Source: Chitinophagaceae bacterium (GTDB taxonomy: Bacteria > Bacteroidota > Bacteroidia > Chitinophagales > Chitinophagaceae). Taken from it: a DNA stretch of 6,817 nt. Below the pieces are notes generated by a model. That model had not been told where the DNA came from, ran no database searches, and was given only the letters and a program-made list of their open reading frames with translations. Each line of letters begins with the position of its first letter. The stretch's first letter is position 1. The stretch is taken from contig JAACZX010000130.1 in the NCBI GenBank assembly GCA_009996555.1, positions 1 through 6,817 on the forward strand. Direction: 5' to 3'. Positions 1-6,371 of the stretch are shown piece after piece. Position numbers and translations under genes: made by a program.

Positions 1-3000
1 TTAATGCAGGCAATTGAAAACGCACAGTTCCCTTCTGATAACTGTCTGCATCTGCTTCATAATGATCATTCAATACAAATAACTGATTGTTGTCATCATC
101 TAATGTTGCAGTAAGATCATGTCCTATTCCTGTGCCTACAGTATTAATGCCGCTTGAGTCAGAGAGCTTTACAAGCAACACAGGTGTTTCATTTGTTATT
201 CCTCCGTTCACAAATTTTTCATCGTTAAGATATCCTTTGATCATCGGTCCTTCATTATCAGCAACAGGATTATTACCTGCGCCACCAACAATGATTGAAG
301 TTTCGGCACCGTTGCCGTCAACGTTGCCGTTCTCTGCATAGTAACTTATTTTTCCATTGCCGAATTGATAGTTGATGTCTTTGGGCACAACAAAACTGTA
401 TGAAAATTCTCCGTTGATCACTTTTGCTTTTCCCCTGAAAATAATATTCGATTGCTGATCAACATTCACTGCAACACTTCCGGCATCGTTACCGATTGTT
501 TTTATCTGTTGCACTTTATCATAAATAACAGGATAAACATGACCGTTAAAACCGGATAACTTATTTCCGGCTGCATCTGTTACTTCACCTTTTATGTTGT
601 AACGGTCAAGCGCTTTTAATGTATCGGTTGATGGTATTTGATTGTTGACAGATGTTGTACGCACTTTCAACGTTGGAAATGCAAGTCGCACAGCAGGGTC
701 ACCTAACAATGTAAACTTTCTGTTGTTAATAATATCGCCAAATGTTTGGTATGTATAATTCTTTGCACGCTTCACTGCATCGCCCAATGCCGGAAATACA
801 CCTGAAGCATCAGGCTGCAATGCCTGCTGAAAATAATTATTGTTCATGATGCGGTTGCTGAATGCAAACACTACCCTGGTTGTGGTCATTAATGCAATAG
901 CACCAGTGCGTTCACGCAACAGGATATCTTCTCCAATTGAATTCACTGCAGGATTATCATACGGCGCAAAATCGCATGTAGCAGTAATGAACAAAGGTAG
1001 TTTGTTGCTGTTGCTCCAGCTGTTGACCATATCCTGTTCAAGAATTGCTTCTGCCGCCAGTCTTCTTGAACCACCATGTCCACTGTAATTCCAGATAAGT
1101 GTGCCAGCAAAAATCTTATTATTAATTGCCTGGTTTACCTCGGGGTAGCGGCTGCCACCACTGCCACTTTGTTGCCGGTATGCATCTAAATAAATTTTCG
1201 AAAGGTTGAAATTTTTGTTTTGTCCAATTACTGATGCATGAAACTCCGCATCATCAAGATGAATATTGTTGTCTTCATCATCTGCTACCAGTGTAATATC
1301 ATTCCGCCACGGACCAAAACTTTCCTTTGCATGGTAGCGGATCACTTTATCTACTGCTGATTTTGCTTCCTGTATATTCTTTGCAGGTATGCGTCCAATA
1401 CCAATATCCAAAAGGCTTACCGGAAACAGCCGGTTGATGAAATCATTGTCGTCAAGAAATCCAAAAAAATCATCGGAGGTGTAGGTAGATAACGGATCAA
1501 GTGAAATATCACTCTCATAACAGGGAACAAAATTAGTATTGCCATTTATCCTGTTCAGATAATCATAAGATGCATCGCCAAACAATAGCAAATAGCGTGG
1601 GCGCTTTGCAGTATCGTTGCCTGCACGGTCGTAAAACATTTTTACAAAATTCCTGATGGCTGTCGGGTCGGGACTGCCTGAACCAAATTCGTTAAACACC
1701 TGCTCAGTACTAACCGTTAATGTAGTAAGGTTTTGATTTTGCCTGTGCCATGTTGCCAACCGTTGCGCTTCGCTGAGTAATGATGAATGCGCCACGATCA
1801 TGTAGTTGGGAGATGCAGCACCATGCAAATCCTGGTTACTCATCTTACCAACAGCAGTGGGTTGCAGAAAATTTGTTTGATTAAATGCAACATACTCTCT
1901 CAATCGTTCTGCTGTGTTAACAAACCTGAATTCATTTCCATTAAGTGTGCCTGTTACGTTTTGTGGCCGCAAAGGATCTGTAATATCCCAAACAACCGTA
2001 CTACTTACGGCCGACTGTAGCCGAAAATCGGCAACGTTACCGGCCCCCACTGTTTCCCAATCCCGGAACAAAAGCTGATCGGCCCCGTTCATACTCAACT
2101 GCCGCTGTGGAAATAATTCAAACCAGTTTAACCAGCCTTGCGCATTTACACTGGTCGGCTGAAAATTATATTGCAAGGCCAGCGATGATTGTGAAAGGTT
2201 AAAGGATGCTGTTAACTCATGTGCTGCAGCAACTGGATCGTATGTGCCTGTGCCAACCGGGCTAACTGTATGTTGAGCCACATTTATATTATTTGCACGA
2301 ATTACAAATGAACTGGACGATCCATTACTTCGTGCAGCCACACTTGAAATGATTTGCATCTGGCCATTAACTGCATTTTGAATAGCGAAATTGAAATTAC
2401 GGCTCAATGTGCCGCCGGGAGTATTGCTAAACTCTTCGCCATACCATTCTTTACCGCTGCGTAAAAAGTTAATGGTATCCAGTTCATGAAACAGCCTGTC
2501 TTTAAATGTTGTTACCGTATGTGTGGGCGATGAAGCGATGGTTCTGTTTTGAACCCTTAGTCCTGAGCCGCCAATCGTCAAAAAATAAAACGACTCGTTG
2601 CTGTATAAATTTTTGCGGTGCCGGAATCGCTTGTTTACCGAATCCTTTACCCAATGCTGCGGGCCGTTGGCATAAAACAGAATGTAATCGTTGCCATTCA
2701 GTATTCCATCTCCGCCATCAACAATCATCACTGCATTTTCAATAAGATCATCTGCCGGTACTACTGCATTGTCTTCGGCCAGCATTTCACCTCCGTTTCC
2801 GTAAAGCCGGATGCTGTTACTCTGCAAGTTGGCCGTAGTTACACCCAGCGATTGTAAGAAAGCAAGATTGATCCTGTACACGCCTGCTTGTTTTACAGAC
2901 ATCTTGTACCACTCACCTGTTGCCAATACAGAATTGCTGCGGTATGTGCGCTGGGCATTAACAGCAAAAGAAAAGAGAGAAGCTATCAGCAGGGTGGTAT

Positions 3001-3007
3001 AGCGCAT
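1..3007 (-). CDS. porU: Type IX secretion system sortase PorU, C25 (gingipain-like) cysteine peptidase, partial (C-terminus beyond left edge)
   Basis: PorU is the outer-membrane-associated sortase of the T9SS: with PorV it removes the C-terminal signal of secreted cargo and links the cargo to the surface or releases it. The minus frame is open for 1002 codons from ATG 3007 to the edge. The start is the first ATG after an in-frame stop at 3098-3100 and gives a signal peptide, MRYTTLLIASLFSFAVNA, likely cut before Gln19. An N-terminal beta-rich region (about 20-395) precedes the C25 peptidase domain (about 398-773): LLLFGDASYDYL, then catalytic His644 in NYSGHGGS, then Cys678 in FITATCDF, closing with TLLGDPAVRLAFP. 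Residues from about 775 onward are beta-sandwich-like and unfinished. Family members are roughly 1100-1300 residues, so some 100-300 are missing. Arg codons are mixed (CGG, AGG, CGC, CGA). It is divergent from gldJ. A secreted gingipain-like cargo is the alternative, but the long N-terminal region and the gldJ neighbour favour PorU. Confidence 0.93.
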   Translation of the reverse strand, partial: MRYTTLLIASLFSFAVNAQRTYRSNSVLATGEWYKMSVKQAGVYRINLAFLQSLGVTTANLQSNSIRLYGNGGEMLAEDNAVVPADDLIENAVMIVDGGDGILNGNDYILFYANGPQHWVKDSVNKRFRHRKNLYSNESFYFLTIGGSGLRVQNRTIASSPTHTVTTFKDRLFHELDTINFLRSGKEWYGEEFSNTPGGTLSRNFNFAIQNAVNGQMQIISSVAARSNGSSSSFVIRANNINVAQHTVSPVGTGTYDPVAAAHELTASFNLSQSSLALQYNFQPTSVNAQGWLNWFELFPQRQLSMNGADQLLFRDWETVGAGNVADFRLQSAVSSTVVWDITDPLRPQNVTGTLNGNEFRFVNTAERLREYVAFNQTNFLQPTAVGKMSNQDLHGAASPNYMIVAHSSLLSEAQRLATWHRQNQNLTTLTVSTEQVFNEFGSGSPDPTAIRNFVKMFYDRAGNDTAKRPRYLLLFGDASYDYLNRINGNTNFVPCYESDISLDPLSTYTSDDFFGFLDDNDFINRLFPVSLLDIGIGRIPAKNIQEAKSAVDKVIRYHAKESFGPWRNDITLVADDEDNNIHLDDAEFHASVIGQNKNFNLSKIYLDAYRQQSGSGGSRYPEVNQAINNKIFAGTLIWNYSGHGGSRRLAAEAILEQDMVNSWSNSNKLPLFITATCDFAPYDNPAVNSIGEDILLRERTGAIALMTTTRVVFAFSNRIMNNNYFQQALQPDASGVFPALGDAVKRAKNYTYQTFGDIINNRKFTLLGDPAVRLAFPTLKVRTTSVNNQIPSTDTLKALDRYNIKGEVTDAAGNKLSGFNGHVYPVIYDKVQQIKTIGNDAGSVAVNVDQQSNIIFRGKAKVINGEFSYSFVVPKDINYQFGNGKISYYAENGNVDGNGAETSIIVGGAGNNPVADNEGPMIKGYLNDEKFVNGGITNETPVLLVKLSDSSGINTVGTGIGHDLTATLDDDNNQLFVLNDHYEADADSYQKGTVRFQLPAL

Positions 3008-3019
3008 AAACAGTGTTGC

Positions 3020-3027
3020 CAAAGATA
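3020..3027 (-). promoter_or_regulatory. Possible porU promoter, -7 element TATCTTTG
   Basis: On the minus strand TATCTTTG matches the Bacteroidota -7 consensus TAnnTTTG exactly and ends 12 nt before the porU ATG. That would place the transcript start only about 5-8 nt upstream of the start codon. No convincing -33 TTG is seen at the expected 19-20 nt spacing; only a T-rich stretch lies near 3044-3047. It is the only exact TAnnTTTG I found on this strand in the intergenic region. Confidence 0.4.
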
Positions 3028-3063
3028 CCTGATTGGGGAATTGAAAACGACTGAAAGACGTCC

Positions 3064-3089
3064 TTTGCAGTGGCAGAAGCTGCTGCAAA
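3064..3089. repeat. Inverted repeat TTTGCAG / CTGCAAA in the porU-gldJ intergenic region
   Basis: Two perfect 7-bp arms at 3064-3070 and 3083-3089 are separated by 12 nt, and an inner CAG/CTG pair could extend the stem imperfectly. No T-tract follows on either strand, so it is not a standard intrinsic terminator. It could be a protein-binding site between the divergent genes or may be chance. The rest of 3008-3190 shows no gene. Confidence 0.3.
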
Positions 3090-3199
3090 ACGTAAATTCA
3101 CGGTCTGTTAAGCAGAAATACTGAAATTGTAAATGAGGAACGGCTGTTAGCTGAGAATGTAAAAAGATTCAGCTATGTTTGTACCCGGTCTATTTATTT

Positions 3200-3231
3200 T
3201 TTGGGCTGGAAAATCCAATACAATATTTTTG
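3200..3231 (+). promoter_or_regulatory. gldJ promoter (Bacteroidota type: TTTG -33, TATTTTTG -7)
   Basis: TTTG at 3200-3203 and TATTTTTG at 3224-3231 match the Bacteroidota -33 (TTTG) and -7 (TAnnTTTG) elements with a 20-nt spacer, which is the usual spacing. The start of transcription would be about 3236-3239, leaving a short leader of roughly 25 nt. The leader just before the ATG is A-rich (caaaacgaaaag) and has no Shine-Dalgarno, as is normal in this phylum. Confidence 0.62.
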
Positions 3232-3262
3232 AACCTTACTCGTTAACTATCAAAACGAAAAG

Positions 3263-4810
3263 ATGAAAAACCTTTTCCGCATTAAAAATCTCTGTATCCT
3301 TCTAATTGGGGCTACGACTATTACATCTTGTAACTTATTCAAGAAGAAACCGGCTAAATCAAGCAGCACCGGCTGGACCTATAATGATCCTAACGGCAGT
3401 GGTTTCCGTGTATCGAAAGAAAAAGAACAGAAAACCGGACCTGGTCTCGTGTTTGTGGAAGGCGGTACCTTCACCATGGGAGCAGTGGAAGAAGACGTTA
3501 TGCGTGACTGGAATAATGTTCCCCGCCGTATAACTGTGGCTTCTTTCTATATGGATGAAACCGAAGTTGCCAACGTTCACTACCGTGAATATCTCTTCTG
3601 GCTCGATCGTGTGTTCCAGGATACGGCCATTACAAACAAAGCTTTACCCGATACATTGGTATGGAGAAGTGAGTTAGCTTATAATGAACCATACGTTGAT
3701 TATTATTTCCGCCATCCGTCTTACAACTTATATCCGGTAGTTGGTGTTTCATGGAAACAGGCTTACGACTACTGTTTGTGGCGTGGTGACCGTGTAAACG
3801 AAAATATCCTTTACGAAAAAGGTATCACGAACAAAAAAGCTGAACTGCAAAAACAAATGCAGGGTGGCGGACAGGATAACTTTAATACCAAAGCTTACCT
3901 GTTGGGTGAATACCAGGCTACCCCCGGTAAAAGCATTAAAAATTACAAAGATCCTATTACCAAGCAGGTTCCTACTAATATTACATTTGAAGAAGGTATC
4001 ATTTTACCAGATTACCGTCTTCCTACAGAAGCTGAGTGGGAATATGCAGCTTATGGTTTAATTGCACAAAACCCTAACCCACGCCGCAGTGAAAAACGCC
4101 GTGGTGAGGAGTTAACTGCAAACAAACAGGTTTATCCATGGGCACAAAACGTGAACGGTTTGCGTGATGCAAAACGCAGCAGCTGGCAAGGTCAGTTCCT
4201 GGCTAACTTCAAACGTGGATCTGGTGATAACATGGGTGTTGCCGGCGGTTTGAATGACCGTGCTGTGATTCCCGGCCCCATCAATTCTTTCTATCCAAAC
4301 GGATTTGGTTTATATAACATGGCTGGTAACGTGAGCGAGTGGGTTGCCGATGTTTACAGACCAATGCAGTCTGCAGATGGTGACGATTTCAATATTTATC
4401 GTGGTAACAAATTCCAGCGTATTGACCTCAGCACCGGTAAGGCAGAAAGAGATTCACTGGGACGTATTAAATACCGTGATGAAACAGATGAAGAAGTGAA
4501 GAACCGTCGTAACTACCAAAAAGGATATGCTATTGACTACCTTGATGGTGATTCTTTAAGTTCAGTTCAATACGGTTATGGCATTACCACACTCATCAGC
4601 GATAAGAGCCGTGTGTACAAAGGCGGCAGCTGGAACGATCGTGCATATTGGCTCAGCCCAGGTACACGCCGTTTTCTTGAAGAAGATCAGGCCAGTTCAA
4701 TGATCGGTTTCCGTTGTGCAATGACACGTTACGGCAGCCAGGAAGGTAACGGCCGTAAAACCGGTAACTGGTTTGCTAAGAAGAAGCAAAACAACCGTAA
4801 GAGAAATTAA
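3263..4810 (+). CDS. gldJ: Gliding motility / T9SS-associated lipoprotein GldJ (FGE-sulfatase fold)
   Basis: GldJ is an outer-membrane lipoprotein needed for gliding in flavobacteria; it stabilises the related T9SS ring lipoprotein GldK. The 515-residue product starts with a lipoprotein signal peptide and lipobox ITSC, giving acylated Cys23. The following NLFKKKPAK has no acidic surface-export signal, which fits a periplasm-facing lipoprotein. The FGE/SUMF1 domain spans about 60-490: GLVFVEGGTFTMG (61-73), YMDETEVANVHYREYL, RLPTEAEWEYA (252-262), GNVSEW (355-360), GGSW (454-457) and GFRCAM (483-488). A basic tail (KKKQNNRKRN) ends the protein. Cysteines occur only at 11, 23, in YDYCLW and at 485, so the paired catalytic cysteines of true FGE are absent and the role is probably structural. 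The terminator downstream makes it a single-gene unit. GldK/PorK is the main alternative; the STGW-YNDP start, the VMRDWNNVP stretch and the murF and porU neighbours favour GldJ. Confidence 0.9.
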   Translation: MKNLFRIKNLCILLIGATTITSCNLFKKKPAKSSSTGWTYNDPNGSGFRVSKEKEQKTGPGLVFVEGGTFTMGAVEEDVMRDWNNVPRRITVASFYMDETEVANVHYREYLFWLDRVFQDTAITNKALPDTLVWRSELAYNEPYVDYYFRHPSYNLYPVVGVSWKQAYDYCLWRGDRVNENILYEKGITNKKAELQKQMQGGGQDNFNTKAYLLGEYQATPGKSIKNYKDPITKQVPTNITFEEGIILPDYRLPTEAEWEYAAYGLIAQNPNPRRSEKRRGEELTANKQVYPWAQNVNGLRDAKRSSWQGQFLANFKRGSGDNMGVAGGLNDRAVIPGPINSFYPNGFGLYNMAGNVSEWVADVYRPMQSADGDDFNIYRGNKFQRIDLSTGKAERDSLGRIKYRDETDEEVKNRRNYQKGYAIDYLDGDSLSSVQYGYGITTLISDKSRVYKGGSWNDRAYWLSPGTRRFLEEDQASSMIGFRCAMTRYGSQEGNGRKTGNWFAKKKQNNRKRN

Positions 4811-4827
4811 TTTTCAACCAAGTTTAT

Positions 4828-4859
4828 AAAAAACCCTCTGCAACAACAGAGGGTTTTTT
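4828..4859 (+). terminator. Intrinsic terminator after gldJ
   Basis: A perfect stem CCCTCTG (4834-4840) / CAGAGGG (4847-4853) encloses the 6-nt loop CAACAA. It is flanked by A6 on the left and T6 on the right (4854-4859), so the A and T runs extend the pairing to 13 bp. It begins 17 nt after the gldJ stop. The symmetry would let it work on both strands, but only gldJ points into it. It separates gldJ from murF. Confidence 0.88.
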
Positions 4860-4862
4860 ATT

Positions 4863-4888
4863 GCCCTGTGCTGAAAGAAATTCAGGGC
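4863..4888. repeat. Short inverted repeat GCCCTG / CAGGGC between terminator and murF
   Basis: Arms at 4863-4868 and 4883-4888 can pair, and a competing stem CTGAA (4871-4875) / TTCAG (4881-4885) overlaps the right arm, so the two folds exclude each other. It lies just upstream of the proposed murF promoter and could be an operator or a second weak hairpin. No T-tract follows directly. Short arms make chance possible. Confidence 0.25.
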
Positions 4889-4894
4889 TGATAA

Positions 4895-4924
4895 TTTTAT
4901 AAAAAGATCATACTGTTATCTTTG
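4895..4924 (+). promoter_or_regulatory. murF promoter, -7 element TATCTTTG, probably giving a leaderless mRNA
   Basis: TATCTTTG at 4917-4924 fits TAnnTTTG exactly. Only AATT separates it from the murF ATG at 4929, so transcription should start at or within a few bases of the start codon. The -33 match is partial: TTTT at 4895-4898 with an 18-nt spacer. Its position after a strong terminator supports an independent promoter for murF. Confidence 0.55.
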
Positions 4925-4928
4925 AATT

Positions 4929-6206
4929 ATGCGTATTGAAGAACTTTATCAGCTGTATCTGCAACATCCATCTGTGCAAACAGATACCCGTAAACTGAAG
5001 AATGGTGATCTGTTTTTTGCATTGAAGGGCGACAATTTCAATGGCAACAAATTTGCTTTACAGGCATTGGAAAAAGGAGCTGCCTATGCCATTGTAGATG
5101 AAGCTGATGAAAATAACAATGAACGTATCATTTTGGTTGATGATGTACTGAGTACACTGCAACAGCTGGCCAAACATCATCGGCTGCAATTCTCAATCCC
5201 TTTTCTTGCAATTACCGGCAGCAATGGTAAAACCACCACTAAAGAACTTATTCATGCAGTTCTCTCATCGCATTTCAGAACATATACCACAGAAGGTAAT
5301 CTGAATAATCACATCGGCATTCCGCTTACATTACTAAAAGTAAAAGCCGATGCTGAAATGGCCGTTGTGGAAATGGGCGCCAATCACCAAAAAGAAATAG
5401 CTGGTTACTGTACCTATACTTTACCAACGCATGGACTGATTAATAATGTTGGGAAAGCCCACCTTGAAGGCTTTGGTGGTATTGAAGGAGTCAAAAAAGG
5501 TAAAGGCGAGTTGTATGACTTCCTTCGTGAAACCCATGGCAGCATTTTTATCAATACTGATTTTGGCTACCTCGTTGATATGAGTAAGGGTATTGAAAAA
5601 CAGATCAGCTATGGAACTGATGGAGCTACTACAACCGGTGCATTGGTAAGCAGCGAACCTTTTCTTATTGTGAAAATTGAACAGCAGCCCGGGATTGAGC
5701 TGATCAATACTCAACTGGTGGGCGATTATAACCTGCCGAATGTTTTAGCGGCAGTTGCTGTTGGGTTGCATTTTGGCGTTCCTTCTGAAAAGATTAAAAC
5801 TGCCATTGAGGAATATCATCCATCAAACAGCCGGTCGCAATTAATAGAACTAAACAGTAATACGATCATTCTTGATGCATACAATGCCAACCCCAGCAGC
5901 ATGAAGCTGGCCATTGAAAATTTTGCAAGGTTGGCTGCTCCTAAAAAAGTACTTATGCTGGGGGCTATGGCTGAGCTGGGTGACGAAAGTGAAGCTGAAC
6001 ACCTAAACATTATTGACCTGATCAATCAATACCAATGGGACAAAGTAGTACTGGTGGGCGGCGATTTCGCTAAAACTCCCCATTTATTTGAATTTTTTAA
6101 TTCTTCGTCAGAAGCACGTGAATGGTTTAAAAACCAACATTTTACAAATACTCACTTGCTTATTAAGGGTTCCCGCAGTATGAAAATGGAAGAAATTTTG
6201 GGCTAA
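4929..6206 (+). CDS. murF: UDP-N-acetylmuramoyl-tripeptide--D-alanyl-D-alanine ligase
   Basis: MurF adds D-Ala-D-Ala to the UDP-MurNAc-tripeptide using ATP, the last cytoplasmic step of nucleotide-linked peptidoglycan precursor synthesis. The 425-residue product shows the three Mur ligase domains. The N-terminal substrate domain (1 to about 90) has TDTRKLKNGDLFFALKG. The central ATPase has the P-loop TGSNGKTTT (96-104), EMGANH (148-153) and NNVGKAHLEGFGG from 172, with His178. The C-terminal domain carries DAYNANP (316-322) and GAMAELGD (345-352). Length is normal for a stand-alone MurF; there is no fused alanine racemase, unlike the bifunctional MurF-Alr proteins of many Bacteroidota. The start ATG gives the usual RIEELYQLYLQ opening and no earlier start fits. 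A terminator and a promoter upstream suggest transcription apart from gldJ. I see no obvious terminator after it. Confidence 0.97.
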   Translation: MRIEELYQLYLQHPSVQTDTRKLKNGDLFFALKGDNFNGNKFALQALEKGAAYAIVDEADENNNERIILVDDVLSTLQQLAKHHRLQFSIPFLAITGSNGKTTTKELIHAVLSSHFRTYTTEGNLNNHIGIPLTLLKVKADAEMAVVEMGANHQKEIAGYCTYTLPTHGLINNVGKAHLEGFGGIEGVKKGKGELYDFLRETHGSIFINTDFGYLVDMSKGIEKQISYGTDGATTTGALVSSEPFLIVKIEQQPGIELINTQLVGDYNLPNVLAAVAVGLHFGVPSEKIKTAIEEYHPSNSRSQLIELNSNTIILDAYNANPSSMKLAIENFARLAAPKKVLMLGAMAELGDESEAEHLNIIDLINQYQWDKVVLVGGDFAKTPHLFEFFNSSSEAREWFKNQHFTNTHLLIKGSRSMKMEEILG

Positions 6207-6210
6207 ATAC

Positions 6211-6240
6211 TTGTATAAGTCAAAATCATCAGTATTTTTA
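6211..6240 (+). promoter_or_regulatory. Possible promoter for the downstream exported-protein gene
   Basis: TTG at 6211-6213 and TATTTTTA at 6233-6240 are separated by 19 nt. The second deviates from TAnnTTTG only at its last base. If used, it would start a leader of about 125 nt ahead of the ATG at 6372. No better TAnnTTTG match was seen between murF and this gene. Confidence 0.35.
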
Positions 6241-6325
6241 CGGTCTTCTCTTATATCCTATACAAACAATCACTTAGTCCTCCTATGGTCTGCCTTCGCT
6301 TATAATTGATCCAGCCCCCTGAAAC

Positions 6326-6367
6326 GAACCGTTAACTTATTCCGCTTAACTATTTAATTAATGGTTC
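6326..6367 (+). promoter_or_regulatory. Leader hairpin just upstream of the exported-protein start codon
   Basis: GAACCGTTAA (6326-6335) can pair with TTAATGGTTC (6358-6367): 10 bp in RNA with a single G-U pair and a 22-nt loop. The right arm ends 4 nt before the ATG at 6372. It also contains the ATG (6361) of a four-codon open frame whose TGA (6373-6375) overlaps that start codon. It might influence translation initiation; there is no T-tract, so termination is unlikely. Confidence 0.35.
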
Positions 6368-6371
6368 CTTC

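Noticed and set aside
1..4. TTAA at the left edge could be read as the end of porU (TAA on the minus strand)
   Set aside because: The porU codon here occupies 4-2 and reads TTA (Leu); the TAA at 3-1 is out of frame, so the gene continues past the edge.
87..3124. Several short plus-strand open frames (for example 87-341, 840-1088, 1787-2020, 2506-2857)
   Set aside because: They lie antisense to, or just beyond, the porU frame, which is open for 1002 codons with clear C25 motifs. Their products are low-complexity and resemble no family.
3359..3580. Minus-strand 73-residue open frame inside gldJ, and a plus-strand one at 3306-3533
   Set aside because: Both are shadows of the gldJ frame, which carries the lipobox and the FGE motifs across this stretch.
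3263..4810. Calling the lipoprotein an active formylglycine-generating enzyme for sulfatase maturation
   Set aside because: No active-site cysteine pair, no sulfatase nearby, and the lipobox plus porU neighbour fit GldJ.
5421..6025. Minus-strand open frames at 5421-5714 and 5816-6025
   Set aside because: Antisense to conserved MurF sequence, with no family resemblance.
6207..6225. ACTT-GTAT-AAGT after murF as a terminator
   Set aside because: The stem has only 4 bp and is A/T-rich with no T-tract following; the TTG inside fits a promoter element better.
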